NCBI RefSeq assembly: GCF_001625305.1
Contig: NW_017803921.1
Coordinates: 2,788,907-2,852,906, forward strand
DNA length: 64,000 nt
Origin: Branchiostoma belcheri
Taxonomy: Eukaryota; Chordata; Leptocardii; Amphioxiformes; Branchiostomatidae
Direction of reading: 5' to 3'
The position numbers and the translations under genes were made by a program. Positions 1 through 11,176 of the stretch are shown piece by piece. The notes below the pieces were generated by a model that saw nothing but the letters and a program-made list of their open reading frames with translations, was not told the origin of the DNA and did no database searches. Positions within the stretch are counted from its first letter, which is position 1, and the number at the start of each line of letters is the position of its first letter.

Positions 1-110
1 GTTAGCTGTAAATGATAAGTTTGTGGTACAGAAGTACTAGTAGCTGTGTAAGCTGTTAACATAAAAGTACATTGACAAAAATCAGGCATTACAGTATTTT
101 CACAGCAGAC
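1..110. repeat. Dispersed repeat family A, partial copy
   Basis: Shares the 'ggtacagaagt...cataaaagtac...aaatcagg...tacagta' series with copies at about 6735-6885, 21065-21275 and 25205-25430. The fuller copies also carry 'ttcacggtggc' and 'caggtgcagaaaaaagaaagtc'. No terminal structure is visible in this partial copy, and its class is unknown. Confidence 0.5.
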
Positions 111-1445
111 TAGTACACTCTGTGTCTGTAGATGTTAAGTCATGTGGGAATAACGGATGGGCATGTGGGTAGAACACATGACCTCACGCCCATGTATAAC
201 CTGTAGGAATGGAGAATTATTACAGATAAGGGGGACGTTAGGTTAGAAAGTATTGATCAAGGATGAGCACAGATGTTTCCAAGTGATAAGCTCCCAACAT
301 TCATTCTGATGCCACTTGCTGGGGCGATACCGTTAATGCATTTGGTACCAGATTGTAATCTCAATCTACTTTTAACGATCAACGTACCAAATATCACAAC
401 AGGAATGTAAACATGCTTGATGACTAAAGTGTGAATCAAAGCTGCAATATATAAGGTTTAGTAGATAATAGATAAGTTGTTTTAAGTATAGAGAAATTTA
501 TATTCCTTATAGTCTTTGATAAACCAACTCTAACTAATCATACGCAGCCACCTACATTTATAATTACCAAGAAACGTGAGTAAGTCGAAAGTTCTTGTGT
601 ATACTAGACATTAATATATACAATTGTATATGATTGTTAACACGTGACCTGTGCTTAGCGCAGTGGGGCAAAAATGTACAATAAAAGTCTTCACTCATTA
701 AGTATTCCAAAGCTGTCCCAAAGTCTAGTATTGGCAGTTGACACAACTTGAGGCCTGTTTGCTGCCTCATGTCTGACAAGGTGTCCTTGTGGTTCTGACA
801 CACAACACTGTTTGCCTCTGGTAATTGTTCTTCTTTGAACCACATTCAAGCCCACCCTTCGACGTTTGCCTGGATCAAGGACTCGGCTTGCTTGGATCAA
901 GTCGTTAATTTCTCCTCTTACCTTATTTATGTGAACAAGAAGGTCATTGTGAACTACGGAAAAGGAACTTGAAAGGAGTTTTTTTCATGACGACAGTTTT
1001 ACATTTATTTAATACTTTCAAGATTTTCTTTGAGCATTGCCTATTTGGTGACTAGCATGATTTCAAGTCAAGAATTTATATTAACATTTGTCAAGTAACT
1101 CTACATATTAATGATTCTCATGAAATAGCTATAATAAATGTCATGTAAACCTTACTCACCAGTTTGACATGTAATATAAGCAATAAGAAGGAATGAAATT
1201 CAGAATAACAACTCAATTCTTGGTTAGGAAGGAAATTGTGGTAATGCATCTTAGAAACGACGTCTGCATTGCCTAACAGGGAAATTGTAACTATCAAATT
1301 GGTTGATGAATGTTGAAAAATATTCTCCTAATGGTCCCATTGCAGCAATGTGTTATTATACATATAAAGGGTATTTCTGAACATCTGAGAAAGTATCAAT
1401 CGTGATATCATGATCATGCCTCCCAGGTCTACATAGCAGCTAAGG

Positions 1446-1672
1446 CCATGTTGATTTGACTATGGATGACATCTGCATGTGCATGAAAAAAGTTTTTCAC
1501 AGTTGGCCATATACCATACTCTTTGTGTTTAGTCAATTGTTCAACCTTCATGACCACATAGCTTTCATAATGAATTCGAAGGCTACTTTTTTTGCCAATT
1601 CTTTTTTTTTTTTGCTTGCATCAGTTTTGGGATTCCAAGAGGATGTCATCCATATAATCTAATCCACGTGGC
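1446..1672 (+). mobile_element. MITE family 1 copy (ggccatgttgatttga termini)
   Basis: Starts with 'ggccatgttgatttgac' plus 'atggatgacat' and ends with 'aggatgtcatccatataatc' followed by 'cacgtggccc'. These are imperfect inverted copies of each other. The interior contains 'ccatactctttgtgtttagtcaattgttcaaccttcatgaccac', written here only as its position 1516-1558, which recurs in the other copies. This copy is shortened. It is non-autonomous, with no coding capacity. Confidence 0.7.
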
Positions 1673-4600
1673 CCAATTATTGAGTATTGTTTGAAATGTT
1701 GATTCGTAAAGCACATTTTTCTGATGATACAAGCCAAAAATTCCTATACTTGGTTGAAAAGGGGTATTATCAGACATGGATGGTACACTAATGTGTTAGT
1801 AATAAGTAAAGGGTCTTCCCCTTAGTCTACAGGAAAGTGGTAATTTGTCTGTCAGCCAGTGAGTCACACAAAGTGTTGAATCATTGCCAACCTCATTGCT
1901 AAGAAAAGAAAATGGCTACTGCTCTCACTGTTTCCTGTTGTTAGTAGTTTTGCTTTTTCCTAGAGTACTTTCTAAAGAAGTAACATTACACCTCTCAGCT
2001 GTCATCTTGTCATGTGGCAAGAGGTGCCCTTGAATACCCCTGAGTAGCCTCCAGTGTCTGTTAGAACTGGGCGGAGGATTCAAACCTGGCGCCACCTTAC
2101 CGTTTGTTGTCAGACCGGTTTTACTGGTGCGTGATGACATCACAGGACACTGTCTTGTCCTCCATGTTTTTTCCAAGGTTTTAGAACTTTGTTGCGACAA
2201 TTTCGCTTCTCACAGACGACCTTTCATCTCTTGAAGGTATGTATGGTTTGCTGAATGCCTCAAATACCTACTGGCTAAGAGCATAAACCTAGACTTTGTG
2301 TGGGAAGTACTAGTATTTCACCTATCTGAAAGCACTTCAGGCAACTCATAGGATCTCTTTTCCCTCTAGTATGTAAAGACTTTGTTCAAACATTTGGTAC
2401 AAACGATTTCTGTGCATTCTGTGCTACACACAATACTACTACATGTAGATGTATTGTAGAATCTGATGTTCTATGTCTATACCTTTTACATTTTACCAGA
2501 CTGTAAGATTTTAGTATTTAGTTGTTCAGAAATTTGTCAAGATATGCCTCAACTATACTACGATTTTGAAAGTCCTTTGAATAACTGGCCATAACTCAGT
2601 TACAATAGGAGGGAAGCTCTAGTTACATGAATAATTTGTAATCTCCGTAAACAATGGATTTAATGGAAAGTAAACAAGACACCTGTGACCTGGGGCTCAC
2701 TGTAACTCTAGATTCATTCAATATTTGGGAGGTTGGTTCTACTTTGCATAGAATCCTTCCTGCTGACAACAACACATACTGAGGCTAGAAATTTCTTTTA
2801 GAAGAGTACCTCAAAATACAAGTGACAACTTTCCTTTACAGATGAGTTAATCATTATGGTTTTGTAGTATAATTATAGACCTCTACTCAAAGTATGGTCA
2901 CATGGTCGTATAATGTACTTTCCCTCATATTTTGTCACAAAAAATAACTGGCAAATGGTTTTAAATTATTTCAGCCACTGATCTACGTGTACTCACAAAA
3001 CATGAAAATTATATTTGCGTGAGGGATCAATTCATTATTCTTTTATCTAGATTCAATCTATAAATCTATGATTTGCTGCTGTAAGAAATAATCTTCTCAT
3101 GGTTTTGTATTGCCTGTAGCAGCAAAGAAGAAATAGTTTGAATATTTTAGAAAAGGGAAGGTTTTTGAAAATGTGCGCACTTTGTTGTTGATGACCGACA
3201 ATTTGCGTAATTGTGGCGTGGCTTCCCTTGTACATGGTACAAACACTGGGCCTGTTGTTTTCCAAGGCAGCCTTTTTGAAGTTTGGTTGTTCCATGGCCA
3301 CCGTGCGTAACTGTGTATGCTGTGGTAATAGCTTTGAACAAAGAGAGGGCAGGTATGGTGCCATGTTTGGGGATGCTCGGGTGTCATAGGTTGGAATGTA
3401 CGAAGGTGTGTCGCTCAAAAGCGGCATTCGATTGGACAGCATTGCTCTGTTATGGGAGCACATTCTTGGATTGTTATTTTTCTCTGCAGCATTTGTTGTA
3501 TAACAGAGAGGAATAGAGCACACAGGTATGATTAGCGGGTGTAACTCTAGCTTTCTGTGGAATCCTTGAGCTAAGAAGCTTAGTTTCGGGTATAGGTAGC
3601 TGAAGGCCCCTTGAATAAGCAATAAGTCAAGAGAGATATGACTTACCTTTACCTTTTGAAAATACAATACAATTCACAAGTGATACGAAATCTGCATAAA
3701 ATGGAATGGCCGGCATATACACATGTGGAAGTGTGGGAAATAAGAACCTAATCTTATGCGTGATAAAAAAGGCAGTTTGTTGAAAGTGCAGTAGATAATA
3801 TTACATAAAGGACAATTCTAGTTCCTCATTCCATGTATAGAATCTGTCAGTTTACCCAGAGGGAGATTTCAGACAATAAAAGTCAATAGGTTAACACAAG
3901 AGGGGCTACAAATGGGTGTGTAAGTTTACCTTTGCACAGTGCAAGAGGATCATAATGGTGTTTTGGACTGACAGTAATTGTCGATAATGTCTAAAATTGA
4001 TCCCGGAAAACCCTTGGAAACCCTTCAGTTGATGCAAGCGGCTGTGTTTGTTTATGGTTGCATCTGTGATGTGGGTCAAAAGGTATCTGCAAAACAACCA
4101 AGATGGCAGCCGGCTGCAGGTGAGGTCAGAAGCAGGTGAGATGACCCCAGGTGAAACTGTAACGGCCGATCCAGTCTACTGGGCATTAGGTTAGAAGGCT
4201 TATGTGTGTTTGAGTGCTGAAGGAGGGTCTGTGAAAATAATGATTCCTATTCTTTTTAGCTGAAGTCTTTTATTAACCTTTATCTTGTCCTTTTGACTTT
4301 TTTGGTATCAATTTTATTAATACTTATATTCAGTAACTTCAGCACACGTATCTCTTTGCTTCTGTTTTTGCAGCTAGACATCAGAAAAACTTGCACAGCT
4401 CCAATTTTACCTGCACTAAGGTGCATATACACCCAGTATTTTGAGCCCTAGAATCCTGAGGCTTGTACCCGCAAAGCCTTCCTTCTTATTATATAGCGTC
4501 CTTGCTACTTCTCATTCCATGCTTCACTTAAATTACTTCCAGAGCAAAAGAGCGCCTTTCTTCAGATGTTGGCTTACAACGTTCTCCTATGCATACCGTG

Positions 4601-5789
4601 TGCAGTGAACTCAGAGATAAGAAACAACAGGCACGGAGAACATTCGTCTTCAGCCAGTATTTTCTATTAGGGAAGGCTGACAAACCAATCACTAAGCACC
4701 CTATCCATCACGTCCAAGGTGTGGACGTGCATGCAAACTGGGGAGCGCAGCGGGAAGGTTTCATCTAATACTGTCACCTCTTCTAGTCAGTCTTCCGTTA
4801 AAAATGTCCTTGGTGAAGGCAAGGCATGCAAGTTAATCTGACACCGTGCAAAAGCCCTTACGGTAGGGAACAAAATACAAGTAGATTTAGGCATGCTTTC
4901 CTGAATTTCATCCTGTCTAGTCTTCAAAATAGATTTTCTACAGCCTTCGCCGACAATTTTTTTGTGTGCTGACAAAATTGTGTGCAAGAGAACAGTTACT
5001 GTAATTCGAAGGCATGTTATGTCTAATGTTGAAGCTGTGTAATCTAAAGGTCTAAAGTCAGTGCTCAAGCCAGCCTGAAGTTTTTTCTGTCGTCTCAATT
5101 TTGTTTGAGGTACTGTACCATTAATCATGTCAAGTTCCAAATCCTAGACTGCTTGGTAGACTAAGCTTACCAGTAGTTTAATGATATCTCGATCTTACCA
5201 TATCTTTACCTGCCAATTTTTGGCCATCAAAGATGATGGATTGGGCAAAATTTTTGTTCGTCATGAGCCTCAAAATTCCGTCAAATGACAGAAAGACGAA
5301 TGCTAGCTAGAACAACATCTAAAACATTGAAACGGCTTTTCAATGTATTTATCTGATAGTGTTGGGGCCGACAGTTGGTGTTCAGCAAGTAGGAGTAATG
5401 ATGATCCATTGCTCACTGCCCTCCTCTGGTCAAGATCATATGCAAACTGTGACATGAGGGGGTGAGAAATTGCAGGAAGCATTCAAACATGAAATTCCCA
5501 TCAATAATAATTGTAGAGGCTATAAATTTCATTGTTTTATGTGACAGCAATTTCGTCTGGCCTTTCTTTCGAGGGGAACCAAGCAAGGAGTTTTGTGTAT
5601 TTAGTAAAATATAGCAAACAATTCAAAGCAGTCTGTTCTATAGAATGTCTATGATCATGATTCGGTTTTACACTTTTCTGACCAATTTTTCAATTTTGTT
5701 CTCAAAAGGCATTGAAATTCTAGCTATCACATACCAAGGAATGATTGCACCAGAGACTGTTGGATAGCAGTAAAAATACTAAGTGGGGT

Positions 5790-5905
5790 CATGTGGCATA
5801 ACAGCAGAGCATCGGGCTCAGAACCAAGAGGTCCTAGGTTCAGATCCTGCCATATCACCAGTCTTGTGCCCTTGGGAAAGGCACACAACTTTCCTCACTT
5901 CACTC
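5790..5905 (+). mobile_element. tRNA-related SINE fragment
   Basis: Contains a B-box-like 'ggttcagatcctgcc' preceded by 'catcgggctcagaaccaag', followed by 'cccttgggaaaggcacacaac'. An inverted relative at about 28010-28160 keeps 'cccaagggcacaac' and 'aaacccgggacctcttggttcc'. The promoter-like boxes indicate a pol III derived SINE. Confidence 0.5.
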
Positions 5906-6174
5906 AGGTGAAAATGTCAGTAACAGTATGATCATTATCATGATCATGAGTATTAAAGGATGAGAAGTTTTACATCTAAAATTTAGTAAAAAAAACTCTA
6001 ATGTCATGCATGTGTTCTTCAATGATGATCATTCAGACTTTAATATGTACAGTTTCTGTCTTTGACATATGGTTTAATCATTTTTAACCTCCTTGGATTA
6101 ATGCAGCGTACTTCCATTGTTTTTATTGTTTCAGCCTTATTTCCTGTTCTTTCCCGCCTACTTTTTTGTCCCAG

Positions 6175-6431
6175 TGCGGCCTTACATTTCTACTCACGTC
6201 CAAAGCTATCATTACCGGGATGGCCTGTTTATGTGGCCCATGAGTGGGGTTCTAGAGCGCTTTGCCCTCTGCGGGTCACTGCCCCTGCACAATTCTTTGT
6301 GAACTGAAGTGTTCAGTCCCTGTGGTGGGGGCGACAGACTACTTAGTGGAGTAGCTGTTGTTGTGTGGGAGGGCTGTGAAGAAAAGTGTTCCATGGAGGT
6401 GCCAGTATCTGTCTACATTGGGACTGTAATA
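6175..6431 (+). other. Candidate non-coding (5' UTR) exon
   Basis: A long pyrimidine tract ending 'cttttttgtcccag' precedes position 6175, and a near-consensus donor 'gtaagtata' follows position 6431. The bracketed 257 bases are more GC-rich than their surroundings but carry short open frames closed by stops. The simplest reading is a leader exon of the gene whose coding exon begins after the acceptor at 11138-11139. It could also be a terminal exon of another gene, since the start of the exon stays open for about 40 codons. No transcript data are available. Confidence 0.3.
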
Positions 6432-6734
6432 GTAAGTATATGAAGAGTTGAACATCTTTAGTGTCTACCTAATGCATGTAAATGTATAGCATGGCTGCAT
6501 AACACATTTTTAGGCCCTGAGTTATTAGCCAGCATGACTGTGAATCAGGGCCTAACTGTGGGGGGCTATGGTATAATTTCCTTGGGGGCATGGAGTCTGA
6601 GAACTGGCCTATGTTCAATGTAGGTCCTGGAAACAGTTTGGCACCCAGGCTAGTCAATATATCACCTGAGGGTTCAACTTGTTATATAAAATAAGGTAAG
6701 GTGTATGCTGAGTCATGGTGTAGACAGTACTAGG

Positions 6735-6885
6735 CAAGAAATATGGATGTGTTCACGGAACTATGTTCACGGTGGCGGCAGGTGCAGAAAAAAGAAAGTC
6801 AGCAAATTATTAGTTTACAGTAATTTATGATATATTAGCATAAAAGTACCAGGAAGAAATCAGGAACTACAGTATTACGTTTGGT
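6735..6885. repeat. Dispersed repeat family A copy
   Basis: Carries 'ttcacggtggcggcaggtgc', 'agaaaaaagaaagtc' and 'cataaaagtacc...aaatcaggaactacagta', matching the copy at about 25205-25430 in the same order. Confidence 0.55.
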
Positions 6886-8173
6886 AAGAGTTGCTTCTAA
6901 AATATGATACAGTAGTCAGCAGACACTTTGCAACTGTAACCCATACCAAGGACATAATACATCCTGCAAGTCTAAGGGCTTTTCTGTCCATCCAGGCCCG
7001 CTGGGTGGTGATCTGATTTTGTTAGACTAACACTGACCACATGGGGTTTCCCAATCATGTCACAGGACATAGCAGGTGCATTCCGCATGCTTGAGCCACA
7101 CATTCCAGATGTTAACTCATCCATACATCCACAACCATTCCATAGGGGCCACAGCCCTCTCTACTTCCTTTACAAATCACTGTCAAGTTCTCAGAAAAAC
7201 TACAGGAAGTTGAAGACATGGGGAGAGTTTTACTACATGTACTAGTATCTCGTTTCAAGCTAGAAGGAAGGTTGGTAAGTCAGTAGTAAATTTACATTAC
7301 AGTAACTGTGTTTCACATTGATTTACTATAGAAGTGAAAAATGCAGAGAATGTTCACGTAGGTACGACCAAACATAAGGTTTTGTCAGGGATGAGTGCAG
7401 CTGTGTACAGCTACTGTGTCCATGCCTTATTATTCCAGAAATGTGTAGTTTCAGGTGTCCAACAATCCTCTTTCATGGTCTATCAACTATCTATAACTCT
7501 ATGCGTGGAAACAGTAGTCGAACAGGCCATGTTGGGGTAAGTTCTCTCAATTTCTTATCAGTAGAAACAAACAGCTTGGCGCCTTTTCAAAGGGGATTTT
7601 AAGTGGACTATTGTTGAGTTCATAGGCCAATCCTTGCCAGTCCATATGGCACATTATTATCACCTTATTGTCAACGATCTTTACACTGGACAAATGTTTG
7701 CCTAACCAAACCTCCCAACTACATACTACCCTGCTGTGAGAGTAAACAAGGCTGTATGTACCCAGTCTTCACCCCAGGGGCAATGGACCATGCAGACTGC
7801 ACAGTAGTCCTGACATGTGCTGGGAATAAACATGGGATTAATCAGCAATTTTTTGCCCTGTTGATAAAATCCTGTAGTTTATCAACATTCTGGAAAGTTA
7901 TCGATAACATGCATGGATGTTATCTAGTGAAAGTGTCTTGTGTATATATCAAAGTTTAGTGTATATTTTGAGAATTTAGACTTTCAACTTGAAGGCAGTT
8001 TGGATGGGGTAAATGTCAGCATACATGTACAGTCAACAGTTGTCTTGTTCCTGCATTCTTGTGTGAGTTGGAATGTGCTTAGCACTTGTGCAGTGGGCTT
8101 AGCCTATCGATCACTGTAGGGTTTGAAAGGGAGTTGTAGAGGTTGATGTTTTACTCTTCTCTTTAGTAGGGTA

Positions 8174-8490
8174 TGGCGGCACCAATTTAATTTGTTGGTT
8201 CTCATATATTTTTTCAGACAAAATATGAAGTGAAAAAATAGGCCATAGCATCCTGTGATAGCCACAGAAGCTACGATACAGGGCTGGTTAACCGTTTATA
8301 ATTCAAATAGTGAATTTGGACTTTTAATCAAACCACTGCATTGATAGATTGGAACAAAAACTGTAACAACTATGAACACCAGGATTTTCTTCAATTGTTG
8401 AGACAAAAAAAGGAGCATTTTGGAGTTGATTTAGAACCTGAATTCTATATTTTTTTTTTGTAAAGTAGAAAAAATGAATATGGTGGAATA
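8174..8490. mobile_element. MITE family 3 copy (caccaatttaatttgttgg terminus)
   Basis: Begins 'ggcaccaatttaatttgttg' and matches the copy at 42772-43110 through 'ccactgcattgatagat' and 'aactgtaacaacta'. The right terminal repeat is not recognisable here, so this copy is incomplete. Confidence 0.6.
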
Positions 8491-10189
8491 TAAAAAAGGT
8501 CAGTGTAGGTCATGGTAAACAGTGTAGCTCCCAAGGTAGCAAAGAAAAGGCTGCTGCAGAAGTATTTAACACAATTTGGCAGAGATCACAGACTTCAAAC
8601 AGCTGTCATCCCCTTTATGGTGCTTCAGCCTGGTTACCGCAGAATGTATACACATGATCTAGATCAGCAACAATTTCTACTGTAGACAGATGTCCCTAGT
8701 GTGTCTGGTCTTGTGTTCCCAGGTCACAAATTTCCCAGTGGTTAGAAACTCAACTACACCTCTTATAAGCATTCAGAATTGATTAGAATGGCCATTTAGT
8801 TTCATGTGTACAACAATTCTTTCCAGGTGTTGAAACTGGTGGTTCAAGTAAATAAGTTTTACTCAGAATAGCAGGTTAGTGCAGGTAAAATTGGAACTGT
8901 GTAGGTATTTCAGATGTCTACCTGCACCTAACCTGCACTGGTCCATGTACTGCATTTATATAAATATAAATGTGTGTGGATTTTTATTTGCTGCATTGAT
9001 TGTAACCTCCTCTGCAGTATAGAAGAATAAATAAATGTAAATGGTTCCTGACCAGTTTACATTTTGATCCATACGTCCTAAATTCTGAGTGGTGATGATA
9101 AAATTTGTCTGGTGCAGGTACATATGTAATTTTTAATGTTACCTGCACTGGTGCAGAAAAAAAGGATTTCAAGCCCTGGGCAATATACCTTGCTCCTCAG
9201 CCAACCAAAACCACATTAAACCATTTCACATTGTATACATAACATATACAAGTGCAGAACCAACAAATCACAGATAACATTTGTACACCCAGTGTTAATG
9301 ATTAAGGCATGTTTCAATGGAGGGTTTTCTAAGGTCAATCTAAGCCATAGGTCAAGGAAAACAAGACACCCAGTAATGCTCAGAAGTTTGAATACTTAAA
9401 AGCCACCCCCAGAAATGGCCTCAGGTTTCATACCCCCAGCAAAATGTCCCTTTGTAACATCTGGTTCTCACTACGGAAGGTCAAGCAAAGATTTTTGTGG
9501 AATGTCAAATCCTTTGAAGCTGGATTATGAGGTACATGTAACACTGCCTGTGTTCTATAGTCCATGGAACAGATCAGAATAAGGGGAATGGATATATCGC
9601 ATAAGCGTAAGTACCTTCAGCAAGTCTTGATATGGTACAATGAATGTTGAACAGTGTGTTATTGTATATCCTGAGCCTCTTCAACATTGAGGTTAATCAG
9701 ACATCTTGGTTTAGGTTACAAGGTTAGTCCTTTCGTCTATACTGATATACATTTGCCGAACCAGTCCAATTTTTGGTCTTCCACCTTTGATTTCTGAGAG
9801 ATTAGTATTTTATCTGAGAATAGAAAGGGGATTTTCTTTGAGATGTTTTGTACTAAATTGTACCATATGATATCAACAAAATTTAATATCATAACTGTGT
9901 GCCCTTTAGCACGTGCATACTAACCTTGTACGACTCTGCACAGTACCTGAAGCTTATGTTGGTATATAAGTGAAGGATACTCCCAATACTTGGCAGTCGT
10001 TACCCTAACACTGTAATGTTCTAGCAAAAAGGTTGAGGCTTATCTGTTGTGATTCTGACATGGCCTTGGCTGATCCTTGGGCACTGAGTCTCTCAAAGGG
10101 GATATCACCACTCTAGTTTTAGATCAATGTCAATGTCAGTGACGATAATGGAAAATTTGGAAATGTTGCTCACCCGACATGCACGCTAC

Positions 10190-10330
10190 TGAAAGGGTCT
10201 CAGTCCTTAGGACTGGATGTTAAGCCGTGGTCCACTGTTCATTGTGCTTGTTGAAAAGAGCTAGGGGAATTTCCCTGTTACAATAAACCTGTAAATACTG
10301 TACATAGCATCTGTCTTCTCTCTCACAACC
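10190..10330 (+). mobile_element. tRNA-SINE, 5' truncated
   Basis: Matches the body of the fuller SINE at 48588-48895: 'gggtc-cagtcc', 'ggatgttaagccgtggtcca', 'gttcattgtgcttgt', 'agagctaggggaat' and 'gtaaatactgtac' in the same order. The tRNA-like head is missing. Confidence 0.6.
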
Positions 10331-11139
10331 AGTAGGATATTAGTTCTTCAATGAGCTAAAACTGGATCTAGATGACTTTCCTTTTTCAAAGTACCATGAA
10401 CAAATCATCAAGAAGCAACTTATGCTAGATAATGATGTAAAGAGGTTTATTCTCCTGTAGTTTCACAATATCTGGAAGAAATAAAAAAAAAATTGGAAAA
10501 GAAGCTGCACAAACTACTTGGTATTGAAAGCTGAATTCCTAATAGCCCATTCACCAACCCACCCCTAAATACTTGCTGGTCTGTCCCTAACTTGATTTGT
10601 GTTCCCAGACAGGGCCTTTCATGCCCTGTGTGACCTTAATTGACTGTAACCACTAACCTCAAGTCTCCAGTAGGGTCGTGGCAACAGTCACAATAAATAT
10701 GGGAAACCTTTCAGCACCCAGCTAAACATGACCTTGTACTATAGTAACACTAACAGTACTTCTCTCTGCCAACTTAGTGTTTTTGTCTACTATAATAGAC
10801 TAATGCAATTTTCGTAAACCATCATTGAACTGGGCATCAAACTGGTACGTTTTTCAGATCGGCAAATTTAATATGATGTGATAAACCTTGTGAGATTCTT
10901 GTCTTTTTACTTTGAGACCTATTCAATAATGCATTCAGCAATACTAGTATATAGAATTGTAACTGGAGAGAGAGAATAATTAGAGCCAAAAGGCAAAAGG
11001 TTGTCCTGAAAACACACAATGTACATCCTCTCCCATATCATACATTCTCAAATACCTGTATTTCTCTTTCAAAAGACTTCTAACATGTTCTAGCAGTGAA
11101 AGTCAAAGTCTAACATGCTCTCTTATCTCTGTCTTACAG

Positions 11140-11176
11140 GCGTATGCTGACTGGTGATAGCTAGAGCCTGTCCATC
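11140..11176 (+). promoter_or_regulatory. 5' leader of the large exon with a short in-frame uORF
   Basis: After the acceptor at 11138-11139 the leader reads into an upstream ATG at 11144. This opens six codons that close at a TAG (11162-11164), in the same frame as the main ATG at 11177. The stop just before the main start supports 11177 as the true start and rules out an N-terminal extension within this exon. The uORF may damp translation (inference). Confidence 0.5.

Larger units (their letters stand above)
1..6174. other. Intergenic or 5' leader DNA, no supported coding gene
   Basis: AT-rich sequence without a convincing coding exon. It holds a dispersed repeat at about 1-110, a MITE-like element at 1446-1672 and a tRNA-related SINE at about 5790-5905. 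A 204-codon open frame on the minus strand at 3053-3667 has no recognisable domain, no compositional support and no clear splice context, so I do not call it. Part of this stretch could be the promoter or first intron of the large gene that starts coding at 11177. Confidence 0.5.
6432..11139. other. Intergenic or intronic DNA with repeats
   Basis: Nothing coding is supported here. Repeats recognised are family A (about 6735-6885), an inverted-repeat element (about 8174-8490) and a truncated tRNA-SINE (about 10190-10330). If the leader exon at 6175-6431 is real, this is the intron before the large coding exon. It ends with the acceptor 'ctctgtcttacag' at 11128-11139. Confidence 0.45.

Noticed and set aside
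3053-3667. 204-codon minus-strand open frame
   Set aside because: No recognisable domain, composition like the surrounding non-coding DNA, no splice or promoter context. A chance frame is the likelier reading.
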